From positions 77,090 to 112,194 of the forward strand of contig JAJYUG010000001.1 of assembly GCA_021792655.1 (NCBI GenBank): a stretch of 35,105 nucleotides of DNA. Reading direction: 5' to 3'. Position 1 is the first letter of the stretch. Each line of letters opens with the position of its first letter. The stretch is from Thermoplasmata archaeon. GTDB taxonomy: Archaea; Thermoplasmatota; Thermoplasmata; Thermoplasmatales; Thermoplasmataceae. Shown in pieces: positions 1 through 8,687 of this stretch. Made by a program: the position numbers and the translations under genes. The notes beneath the pieces are model-generated. The model did no database searches. It had not been told where the DNA came from and worked only from the letters and a program-made list of their open reading frames with translations.

Positions 1-344
1 TACGCTTAATTATTTTTGTACTATCCCTGTCTAACTACCAATATGGGATACTGTTGTGATCCTTACTATCTTTCCATGCTATAGATTTATTTACCATCAT
101 TGATAGCGATTGCGTGTCTCCGGAGTATACATAGCGGATAAATACTATGTTTGTACTCATTTAGGCAGGTAATGGTTTTCCACTCAATACCATCCTCTTT
201 GATTCTAGCTGCTCATTATGATGCATATTCTACTTCGTTTCAACAACGATTCTACCGTATTTCGGCCTATTCCATAAAATAAGATCAATAGCTGAAGGAT
301 AGAACATGGCATACTAATCGCCGCAGAACATTGAAGAACCCTAA

Positions 345-353
345 TTTATATAT
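345..353 (+). promoter_or_regulatory. TATA box for the 46-aa ORF (leaderless spacing)
   Basis: TTTATATAT, ~25 nt upstream of the ATG at 373. Confidence 0.45.
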
Positions 354-372
354 TCGGGCGGCATTTACTCGT

Positions 373-513
373 ATGACCGAAGAAGATGTTCCCGAAGGAA
401 AACTCTGGGTATGTCTGCATTGCGGCAAGCGGGTCAGGCGCACTTCACACCCTGGAGATTTTACCGGCGGGGCGTGTCCAGCACGAAGTGACGGCCGCCA
501 CAACTACAGTTGA
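373..513 (+). CDS. 46-aa zinc-ribbon-like microprotein
   Basis: The ORF at 331..513 has an internal ATG at 373, giving MTEEDVPEGKLWVCLHCGKRVRRTSHPGDFTGGACPARSDGRHNYS (CxxC, later CP and H). The TATA-like TTTATATAT at 345-353 lies ~25 nt upstream of the ATG, the spacing expected for a leaderless transcript. Confidence 0.55.
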   Translation: MTEEDVPEGKLWVCLHCGKRVRRTSHPGDFTGGACPARSDGRHNYS

Positions 514-787
514 ATACGCAGGCAGTAGTTTTAAAAGGCGTATAATTCAGATTATAAACTTTCTGAGTGTCGGGATAGACTCCAGATCTGGATTCCCTTT
601 GAGAAAATACTATCGTTGATATGTCCCTTTCTGGGGCAGTAACTTTTATACTTCTTTTTTTGTTTATCCATCACCTGAAAAAGCCATCATAGTTGTTCCA
701 GTTAGAACAAATGTAGCGAAAATGTTTCTACTTATAAATCAAATTGATACATGCACATTTTAGGGCATCGTATCACTCTAAACATAA

Positions 788-861
788 CGGGTCTGCCGGG
801 ATTTGAACCCGGGTCTCCGGCTTCGAAGGCCATAAGGATATCCTGGCTACCCCACAGACCC
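788..861 (-). tRNA. tRNA-Arg (TCG anticodon)
   Basis: The minus strand folds as a cloverleaf: acceptor GGGTCTG/CAGACCC, anticodon loop CTTCGAA (anticodon TCG), T-arm CCGGG-TTCAAAT-CCCGG. Confidence 0.9.
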
Positions 862-1137
862 ATTCCTCATTGCACACTTTCATAAAGAATTGATCTTGCA
901 GGGATCAGAATTTAAGTGTGGACTGAACTTCATTCCCATGAGGAAATAGGTTGTCTATGTTACCTTCTGATTCAATATAATCAAACAAAGAGTATAACGG
1001 CTTCACTTTCTTTGACCTCTCTGGTCTGTACGGCGTAAGGAAATTGAAACAGATTGAGCATTTTGTCACAAACGATGATACCATGCGGCAATTCCCGTCT
1101 GAATTGTAGATACAGAGTTCGGTATTCGGAATGTAGT

Positions 1138-3756
1138 TCACCGCCTGAGGATTTCGGCTATCTTGGCCATCTCTGCAGAAGCCTTCTTCCCCGTAAATAT
1201 TCCCTTTATGAGTCCTATGACAGAATCATCGTCTGCAAATTTGGCCCTCGCAAGCCCGAGGATAAGAAATGGATAAAATATCACGTTGTAAAGCGCGCTT
1301 CCATCCCATAGGTCAGATACAATTTTCCTTGACTCACTATAGAACGTTTCGGAATCTCCTCTCTTCAAGGCCATTGCAGCATCCAGTGCCCTGGCTGAAT
1401 AGTCAAATTTCATAACACCTGTGCCGGTTGGAAGAGGGCTCAATTTTAGTATTTCATCGAATCTTTCAGTTGCGATAAGGTATATTATCTTGTTCAGTAG
1501 CGTTGTCAACTTGCTGCTGAAGTCCCCCATCTCTTCAGAATACTTCTCAGAAGCCTTTAAAGCCATTTCAGCTTCATTTTTCATTCCTTTCATAACAAAT
1601 ATGTTTGACCAGAAACCAAGGTAAAGAGGTATAAAATCTTCCAGCGAATTGAAAACGGTATTGAAATACTTGAGGTCTAGTTCCGAAACTTTGCCCATTT
1701 TAACCATTATGAGGTGTCGCAGGCTTTCGGACGCGTTTTTCCAGTCAGGGTTTTCCGTCAGGTTGGAAATTTCTACAGCTCTCTCCGAGAAGGGCAATGC
1801 CTTTGCAAAGTCCAGGGCCTCAGTATAGAAAGCAGCTATGTACCTATTATAGATAAATCGTATGTCATTGTCCTGAACAATATCCAAAAGACCGTCCATG
1901 GTCTTCTCATACGACAGGGACTCTTGATTTTTGCCAATAATGTGTAGTATGTCCATGATATTGTAAACGGCGTAGGTCCTGATTCCTACGTCTCCATTTA
2001 TATATGTATTCTCCAGCAACTCCCTGAGCATGTCTAATGCCTTCTGGAAATTGCCTTCGAAACTTTCAATGATTGCAAGGTCGTGCATATTCCTGTTCAT
2101 CTGGCGGATTTTTCCGCGCTTCCTTTCAATCTCCAATGCTTCGCCATACAGCTTCTTTGCCTTGTCAAGCTTGAATATATCGGCATTTGCCGCAGCCATT
2201 GTCGTAAGTACCTCATCAATCTGTTCATTTACGCTATATGCTTGTGCTATTTCCATCGCTTCACTTGCCATTATAAGGGCTTGCGACGATTTCTTGGTTC
2301 TGAGAAGATAAGACCCCTTGGCAACCATTGCCATTACCCTTTCCTCCGGTGAGAGACTCTTGTCGGCAAGCAGCCTCTCTATTATTGTGGCTGCTTCATC
2401 ATTTCTTCCCAGGTAGATGAGAGCAGAAGCTGCCTTCAGCTCGGGTTCCTTTCCAGCGATGTCGCTGAAGTCGTTTTCCCTGAAGCATTTGAGAGATTGT
2501 TCAAACTTGCCCACAAAATAAAGGGAATTGCATTTGATCAACACAGCATAGCGTTTAGTACCGGAATCCAGCTTATCCTCTACAAGATCAAGGAACGCAA
2601 TAAGATCCATGGGTGAAACAAAGGAGTTGATAAGCTGCTTCCATTTGCTTCTTAAAATTTCTCCTATCCTATCGTAAAGCCCTCTCTCTCTCAGTATATT
2701 CAGTTTTGTCTGGAGTGATAATTCATCAAATGAAGAACTGTTGATCAACTGATCTGCAATGTCGAGTTTCCTTACATCTGAAACTTTTGAACGTATTATG
2801 TCCGTCATCCTGCGCCCGGAGATTCTATATTTAAAATTGTTGATGGCTATTATCCCGTTGCTGTCCAGTGATTCCATTACCTTGTAGAGGTCTGATTTTG
2901 ATACCGAAGTTATCCTGCTTATGACATCGAGATCGAGTTCCTCCCCGCTCAGTGCCATGGTCCCTGCGACTTTCATCTCAGTCTCGGAGAGATCAGCGAT
3001 CTTCTTTGCGTAATAATCATCTATTGCAGGCGGTATGGGAAGAAACCTGAAAAGGGCCTCATTCACTTCCTTTCTGTCGTTGATAATTCCTATATCTTCA
3101 TAATATTTCATAGCATAGTTTATCGTGTTAAGGTCTCCAGAGGATAGCCTGAAAAGGTCCATCGTAAAGTTCTCAGGAAGTTTGTAGCCCATCATCTGGG
3201 TGTAAAATCTGGCATCATCATAGTTCGGTTCCCTGAGGTTAATTATGTGTATCTGTGGTTCCGTTGCAGAAACGATGATAAAATTAAACTCTGAGGTATA
3301 CCCCTGGTTTCTCTTTGGCTCATTGTATGTACCAATCAATGAAAATCCTTGTTTAAGTGCAGTTCTGGAAAGGTACAGGAAAAGGTCCTGGCTTGAAGTG
3401 TTCAGCCGTTCAATCCCCTCAATTATTACAAGAATTCTCAAGCCTTTATTATCCGTGAAAAAATTATCGAATTTCCTTATTATTTCATTCATACCTCGCT
3501 CTTCAACCGTGTCATACATTGCGTTGAGTATATAGTTAAACGGCTGGTACGGCATCGATTCCTGGGCTATGTTCCCGGGGAACCTGTATACGAGGTACCC
3601 GTGTTCAGTTGCCAGTGTCTGTGCCATGTCCATAATTTTTTTCTTTCCTCCCGGAAATTTTCCGGATACTAAATGTGTGGAAATCCCCTGTTCTCCTTCC
3701 GAAAGGAATTTCCTGATATGATCCCATGTGGATTGCAGGGAATCTAATTTTTCCAT
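1138..3756 (-). CDS. Large AAA/STAND-like protein with N-terminal NTPase-like domain and TPR-like repeats
   Basis: 872-aa ORF. N-terminal P-loop-like SGKFPGGKKKIMD and Walker-B-like LRILVIIEGIERL, followed by a helical winged-helix/TPR-like region (e.g. AKKLYGEALEIERKRGKIRQMNRNMHDLAIIESFEGNFQKALDMLRELL). Confidence 0.75.
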   Translation of the reverse strand: MEKLDSLQSTWDHIRKFLSEGEQGISTHLVSGKFPGGKKKIMDMAQTLATEHGYLVYRFPGNIAQESMPYQPFNYILNAMYDTVEERGMNEIIRKFDNFFTDNKGLRILVIIEGIERLNTSSQDLFLYLSRTALKQGFSLIGTYNEPKRNQGYTSEFNFIIVSATEPQIHIINLREPNYDDARFYTQMMGYKLPENFTMDLFRLSSGDLNTINYAMKYYEDIGIINDRKEVNEALFRFLPIPPAIDDYYAKKIADLSETEMKVAGTMALSGEELDLDVISRITSVSKSDLYKVMESLDSNGIIAINNFKYRISGRRMTDIIRSKVSDVRKLDIADQLINSSSFDELSLQTKLNILRERGLYDRIGEILRSKWKQLINSFVSPMDLIAFLDLVEDKLDSGTKRYAVLIKCNSLYFVGKFEQSLKCFRENDFSDIAGKEPELKAASALIYLGRNDEAATIIERLLADKSLSPEERVMAMVAKGSYLLRTKKSSQALIMASEAMEIAQAYSVNEQIDEVLTTMAAANADIFKLDKAKKLYGEALEIERKRGKIRQMNRNMHDLAIIESFEGNFQKALDMLRELLENTYINGDVGIRTYAVYNIMDILHIIGKNQESLSYEKTMDGLLDIVQDNDIRFIYNRYIAAFYTEALDFAKALPFSERAVEISNLTENPDWKNASESLRHLIMVKMGKVSELDLKYFNTVFNSLEDFIPLYLGFWSNIFVMKGMKNEAEMALKASEKYSEEMGDFSSKLTTLLNKIIYLIATERFDEILKLSPLPTGTGVMKFDYSARALDAAMALKRGDSETFYSESRKIVSDLWDGSALYNVIFYPFLILGLARAKFADDDSVIGLIKGIFTGKKASAEMAKIAEILRR

Positions 3757-3839
3757 GGCATAACTCTAAACAATGGGTGGTATTAAATGTTAACGAGTAA
3801 GCTAGCCAATCTTTATAGTCTCAACAAAAATTATACAAG

Positions 3840-4775
3840 GTGGAAAGATTAGAAAATAACATCCTCGATATGGAATGCAATCTTTCTGTAACCGGAAACC
3901 TGCAAATGTTTCAGATATCGAAAAAATTTCAGATATTTGCACCAGCTATGCCCTTAATCAGGAAAAACAAGGCCGAGATTTTCTTTTTCTTGCCGGAAGA
4001 ATCCAGCCAGAATATTGAAAGGAGGATATTCCTCGAAAAGTACCAGGCTAAACTTTCCAACAAAACCTGGTTCATTTTGATAAGTAGCGATAATCTAGCA
4101 GATATCCTGCCACTTGTTCAGCTTTCGGAGATAAAATCGGTCTATTTCGAAATGATGTACATGCAGGAAGGTGTCTTTAACATTAACTTCAAATTCCACA
4201 GTTCTGACATAAAAACTGTATCGAGCTACATAATGGAGGCTCTATCCTCAAGCACTCAAAACCTGTCCATAAAACTGGCGTATATGGGATCAAGGAAAAG
4301 TGTCGAGGATTCATTGAGAGTAATTTCCTCACATTTCATGCTTTATTCAGTTACATTTGCATCCAAGCCGCCTTCGCAGAACAAGCTGATTGAAGAAAAC
4401 CCCCTTGGTCTTGAATGGAGGAGATTCATCAGATTTCCCAGTGAGGAGGAAAACATACACGGGTTATATAAGATAATGGGAAAGCCCCACTCACTCAACA
4501 GTGTTAACGTAATAAGCGAGGCGGATGGAATCTATGAGACTGTCACAACAAACCCTGTTCTTAACGAATTTTCCCTTATGGCTAACTCCCAGTCTCTGGC
4601 AAGATTCTGTGAAAATCAGGAGTTCGACGGAAACATCCTCCTGTCTTCTTTTGTAACTATGGAGAGCCATCTTCACTCATATATATCGCTGGTTGACGAA
4701 CTTAATAAGAAGTTTAAGGACTGGTCTATTTACATTGAAAGAGTGATTCCAGTTTCTGATATCACTTCTCAGTAG
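3840..4775 (+). CDS. Uncharacterised protein, paralogue of the protein at 17545..18456
   Basis: 311-aa ORF with GTG start. TATA-like CTTTATAG at 3811-3818 is ~25 nt upstream. It aligns by eye with the 303-aa ORF at 17545..18456. Confidence 0.8.
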   Translation: MERLENNILDMECNLSVTGNLQMFQISKKFQIFAPAMPLIRKNKAEIFFFLPEESSQNIERRIFLEKYQAKLSNKTWFILISSDNLADILPLVQLSEIKSVYFEMMYMQEGVFNINFKFHSSDIKTVSSYIMEALSSSTQNLSIKLAYMGSRKSVEDSLRVISSHFMLYSVTFASKPPSQNKLIEENPLGLEWRRFIRFPSEEENIHGLYKIMGKPHSLNSVNVISEADGIYETVTTNPVLNEFSLMANSQSLARFCENQEFDGNILLSSFVTMESHLHSYISLVDELNKKFKDWSIYIERVIPVSDITSQ

Positions 4776-5518
4776 TTGAGATATATGCGCCTGCCGGATT
4801 CAGTCAGCTTGGTCCTACCAAATTCTGTCATTCCCCGCATTTCCTCAATTGAGAATATTGATCCATCCCTGCACAGTTGAAAGCCGTCAACCGAGCAGGA
4901 GTCGCAGACACCTATTCCACACTTCATCAGGCGTTCCATGGCGAATTCAGCTCTGATTTGCCTGCTGTTAAGGAAATCATATATTTTCTTTAGCATGATC
5001 TCAGGTCCGCACACATATGTCATTTTATATTTCTCCAGATCTATGGTACCGAGGGCATCGATGGGATTTCCACGAATTCCAGCAGAACCGTCATCCGTAA
5101 CCTCAAAAACCTTCCCCCCCTTTATTCTGTCACTGAAGAGAAGTTCAGCAGCAGTTCTCGCGGAGACTATGGCATCACTATCCTTTGTGATGAGAGGTCT
5201 GAGGGAAGCCATTCCAGAACCGCCCCCTACCAGAAGTGTTGGTCCCCTGACAGTTGAGAAAGGCCTTCCATAGGGTCCCCTGAAAAAAATCCTGGATCCT
5301 TTAGTGAGCTTTGTGATAGCGTCTGATGCTGGCCCATAGCTCTTTACAGTGATTGATTTTATTGTGTCGGTTGAGGACAGTGAGATAGGTATTTCGCCTG
5401 TTCCAGGGACCCAAGCCATAATGAACTGCCCTGGCTTTGCCTCCTGTTTCCACTCAAAGTATATTGTTTTCACTGTGGGTGTGTTTTCTTCCACGTTGAT
5501 GACTTCAGAGTGCATCAT
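4769..5518 (-). CDS. pyrK: Dihydroorotate dehydrogenase electron-transfer subunit (FAD/2Fe-2S)
   Basis: 249 aa. FAD/NAD-binding motifs and a C-terminal cluster MKCGIGVCDSCSVDGFQLCRDG. It overlaps the upstream pyrD by 4 nt. Confidence 0.9.
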   Translation of the reverse strand: MMHSEVINVEENTPTVKTIYFEWKQEAKPGQFIMAWVPGTGEIPISLSSTDTIKSITVKSYGPASDAITKLTKGSRIFFRGPYGRPFSTVRGPTLLVGGGSGMASLRPLITKDSDAIVSARTAAELLFSDRIKGGKVFEVTDDGSAGIRGNPIDALGTIDLEKYKMTYVCGPEIMLKKIYDFLNSRQIRAEFAMERLMKCGIGVCDSCSVDGFQLCRDGSIFSIEEMRGMTEFGRTKLTESGRRIYLNY

Positions 5519-6423
5519 TTTCTGATCGCCGCTCCGATGATCTCACGTATGGACTCAATCTTTTCTGCCTTCATTATCTTACCAGTTTCCAGAGACAGTT
5601 GTTTGAAAATATCCCTTCCATCTGAATGTACAGCAGTTCCAACTTCGACGCAGGATGCTCCAGCCATTATGTATTCCAGGGCATCTTCGCCGGTACGGAT
5701 TCCTCCGACCCCTATTATTTCCTTCCCGGTTTCCCGCTTCACCTCATATACATATCGAATGCCCACAGGTTTTATGCAAGGCCCAGACAGTCCCCCATAG
5801 GAATTGCTGAGTACAGGCATTCTTGCGTAGATGTCAATAGCCATTGCCTTTACCGTATTTATGAGGACGTACGCATCAGCTTTCTCTGCCGCCTTTGCGA
5901 TTTCCAGGATGTCACTAATATTCGGGCTCAGCTTAGCAAAAACCGGTATTTTTACCGATCGCTTCACTTCGCCAACTATGGACTCGACAAGATCCGGATC
6001 AGATCCTACCTCCTGGCCGAATCCCTTCACGTGCGGACAGGAGAGGTTAAGCTCAATTGCAGAAGCCCCATATTCTTCCATCTTCCTGGATAATAAGGCA
6101 AACTCTTCTGCAGTTGATCCAAATACACTTCCAATTACCGGCTTCATGGATTCTCTTGCAATCTTCATCTCTTCCCCGAAATTGTCGATTCCAGGATTCG
6201 CAAGCCCAATTGCATTGATCATGTTCCTCCCGTCAATCTCTACGACAACAGGAGTACGGTATCCGCTCCTTTCAGAGATACCGATGGATTTAGTCACAAC
6301 AGCTGCAGCTCCTTCGTCCAGTACTCTCTTCATCGTGTAGCCATTTTCATCCAGTATGCCTGAAGCGAGAATAAATGGGTTATCGAGCCTGATACCGGAT
6401 ATCTGCGTATTTAATCTGTTCAT
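5515..6423 (-). CDS. pyrD: Dihydroorotate dehydrogenase, class 1
   Basis: The track ORF 5515..6495 likely starts at the internal ATG at 6423 (MNRLNTQISGIRLDNPFILASGILDENG). Contains ELNLSCPHVKGFGQ and GVGGIRTGEDALEYIMAGASCVEVGTA. Confidence 0.92.
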   Translation of the reverse strand: MNRLNTQISGIRLDNPFILASGILDENGYTMKRVLDEGAAAVVTKSIGISERSGYRTPVVVEIDGRNMINAIGLANPGIDNFGEEMKIARESMKPVIGSVFGSTAEEFALLSRKMEEYGASAIELNLSCPHVKGFGQEVGSDPDLVESIVGEVKRSVKIPVFAKLSPNISDILEIAKAAEKADAYVLINTVKAMAIDIYARMPVLSNSYGGLSGPCIKPVGIRYVYEVKRETGKEIIGVGGIRTGEDALEYIMAGASCVEVGTAVHSDGRDIFKQLSLETGKIMKAEKIESIREIIGAAIRK

Positions 6424-6523
6424 GGTGTCCTTCTTCAGCAGATCATCGCTGGTTATAAAAGGGTTAGGAGCAGTCCAGATAAAATACGCGAACATCCCCT
6501 TGAATGAATGATGGCATTGAGAT

Positions 6524-7045
6524 CTATTGGAATTCTTCTGCAGGGAAATGATCCAGGATTATTATCTTCTGTGAATCTCTTTTTGTGATTGCGGTATTAG
6601 TCTGTATCCTGATTCCATAAGCATAGAGGGTCGAATATATCATGTTGACTTCTATATTTGACAGGAACATGTTTCCACCAAGAAGCGAAAAGGCCCTGCA
6701 GGCGGTATTGTTAGCATACTTCATCACCAGCTGGTCGGAAACGGATAGGTACTCGCGGATAAGTTTATCCGTGATATCGTTGCTGATAACCACGCGAGAC
6801 GCTCCGGATACAAAGGTGTCAATAAGATCTGGAACCCTGTATGGGTAATTCATCACGACAAGCTCAAAATATTTTGACAAATTGCCATATAGCTTCAAAT
6901 TTGGAGCCCCTGACCTGATCGAATCCAGATCTACAACAAATAGGTCTTCAATACCACTTTTAAGCAGGTCTTCAAGTGTACGGTTATCTCTTATTTCTCC
7001 ATTCTGAATTGTGATGCATTCCATTGGACAGATATGGATGTTCAT
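6524..7045 (-). CDS. HisA/proFAR-isomerase-related protein, half-length
   Basis: 173 aa. IEDLFVVDLDSIRSGAPNLKLYGNLSKYFELVV and DTFVSGASRVVISNDI resemble HisA-type (beta/alpha) strand-loop motifs. Confidence 0.55.
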   Translation of the reverse strand: MNIHICPMECITIQNGEIRDNRTLEDLLKSGIEDLFVVDLDSIRSGAPNLKLYGNLSKYFELVVMNYPYRVPDLIDTFVSGASRVVISNDITDKLIREYLSVSDQLVMKYANNTACRAFSLLGGNMFLSNIEVNMIYSTLYAYGIRIQTNTAITKRDSQKIIILDHFPAEEFQ

Positions 7046-7235
7046 TCTATATAAATAGATGAATCATTATCTGCAGTGATAAGGAATGTCATAGGAAATT
7101 TATCCGTTGGAAAGATATATGTTAAGATTTATAAGAATTTTTAGATGCCTGCTGCACTAAGCACCAAAAAATTATAACTGCATATGTGCAGTCGTGGAAA
7201 GAAAACATTAAATTTGCGTTGCCGTTAGCTTATCC

Positions 7236-8054
7236 ATGGTAGAAGCTCCCCCGCCATATGCCATAAGGCTGCAGAAGCTCCTGGTTCCAATGGGGAAAGG
7301 CTACCGTTCCAAGCGCGTGCTTCAGATTGCCTTTGACCTAGCGCGTTCATATGATTCTGAAGTCACCGCATTCACAGTGAAGGAAACAACACAGGAAATT
7401 ACGTGGAGCGACAAGGTATCCCTCGTTACTGGCGCATTCAAGGACGGGAAGGATGAGCGGATAAAAGTTGTTCCCAGGATCCGGATGGCTGACTCGGTGA
7501 GAGAAGGCATTGTCGCGGAGAGCCTGGCCCATAATTATGATCTTCTATTCATAGCAACGTGGAAGCGGTCTTCGCTTTCAGCTTCACTGTTTGGGGGTAT
7601 TGGCGACTACGTGATCAAGAATTCTGGTACGACTACTGCTGCACTGAGTGTGAAGAATAACCAGTATCCTTACAGGAGGATACTTGTTCCCATATCGGAG
7701 GACATAAACACGAGAACTGCTATCGCTTTTTCCCTTTACCTGAAAAAAGCGATTAACGCTTCGCTTTACCTTGTGGATATGAGGAAGTACGACAAAACCA
7801 GGACCCATGGATTCAGGATGCTGTTCGAGAACATGGATAGGATAGTGGGAAGTTACGGTCCAGAAATAAATTTCACAAGATCAGGTATGACGACATCTTT
7901 CAAGGACGAGATACTTTTTCACTCCAGGCAGATCAAACCCGACCTGATAGTGCTGGGAATCCGTCGCGGCAAAGGGGGAAAAGTTCGCATTAATGCTGCC
8001 ATAAAATCCGTGATCAAGGATACGGATCAGGATGTCTTTCTAATCAAGAAATGA
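7236..8054 (+). CDS. Tandem universal stress protein (Usp) domain protein
   Basis: 272 aa with two repeated Usp-like units (LQKLLVPMGKGYRSKRVLQIAFDLARSYDSEVTAF and YRRILVPISEDINTRTAIAFSLYLKKAINASLYLV). TATA-like ACATTAAATTT ~26 nt upstream. Confidence 0.8.
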   Translation: MVEAPPPYAIRLQKLLVPMGKGYRSKRVLQIAFDLARSYDSEVTAFTVKETTQEITWSDKVSLVTGAFKDGKDERIKVVPRIRMADSVREGIVAESLAHNYDLLFIATWKRSSLSASLFGGIGDYVIKNSGTTTAALSVKNNQYPYRRILVPISEDINTRTAIAFSLYLKKAINASLYLVDMRKYDKTRTHGFRMLFENMDRIVGSYGPEINFTRSGMTTSFKDEILFHSRQIKPDLIVLGIRRGKGGKVRINAAIKSVIKDTDQDVFLIKK

Positions 8055-8687
8055 AGGTTGAACAAAACCGCCTTGCATAAGCTTGTCTATAATTTCGAAG
8101 TTCAGCGTAACGGTGTTCACATATGGTGACCCGAAAATTGGAAAATTATACATTATATCCGAGGCAGTGATGTTAACAACGAAGTTCTGTGCATCAGCAT
8201 AGGAAAAGCTGCCATTCGTCAAAACTGAAAGGTTCGTCGCAATCCTGTTGATCTGGTCTATGGCACCCTGAAGTGGAATGTTGGGATCAAGTCCTGATCC
8301 TGAATACGCTACCATTGCTTCAGGAATCTGGGAGGCGTTAGAAAGGTTGTTTTCTTTCTCGAAGTCCTTCAGGTAACTCTTCGTCTGGTTAAGGAGCTGG
8401 CCGCTGTCAAGGGAGTAGGAAGGCCCACCCGACTGTGACAGGTTGAAACCGATACCGGATGGTCTGGCCTGAAAGAATATTGATGAGTTGAACGCCTCGG
8501 CAAGCAGGTATGATCCATATACCTTTCCATCTATTTTTACCGGGGACCCGGTGGCAGAATTTGGATCAACCTCCTGTGTTATAAGGGCAGTTATGGTCGG
8601 AAATGCAAAGCCGAGAAGGAACATTGCAATTATCGCTAGTGCAGTCGTCTTCATTATCATCTTACCGAATGAATTCTTCTTCACCAT
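8040..8687 (-). CDS. kdpC: K+-transporting ATPase C chain
   Basis: 215 aa. N-terminal TM segment, then KVYGSYLLAEAFNSSIFFQARPSG and NIPLQGAIDQINRIA. It lies directly downstream of kdpB and overlaps it. Confidence 0.92.
   Translation of the reverse strand: MVKKNSFGKMIMKTTALAIIAMFLLGFAFPTITALITQEVDPNSATGSPVKIDGKVYGSYLLAEAFNSSIFFQARPSGIGFNLSQSGGPSYSLDSGQLLNQTKSYLKDFEKENNLSNASQIPEAMVAYSGSGLDPNIPLQGAIDQINRIATNLSVLTNGSFSYADAQNFVVNITASDIMYNFPIFGSPYVNTVTLNFEIIDKLMQGGFVQPSFLD

Noticed and set aside
35-160. Minus-strand 41-aa frame MSTNIVFIRYVYSGDTQSLSMMVNKSIAWKDSKDHNSIPYW
   Set aside because: Considered as a transposase relic or small protein, but no recognisable motif or promoter supports it.
5626-6340. 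Plus-strand ORFs 5626..6093 and 5831..6340 opposite pyrD
   Set aside because: Antisense to a confident dihydroorotate dehydrogenase gene; composition is typical of reverse-frame ORFs.
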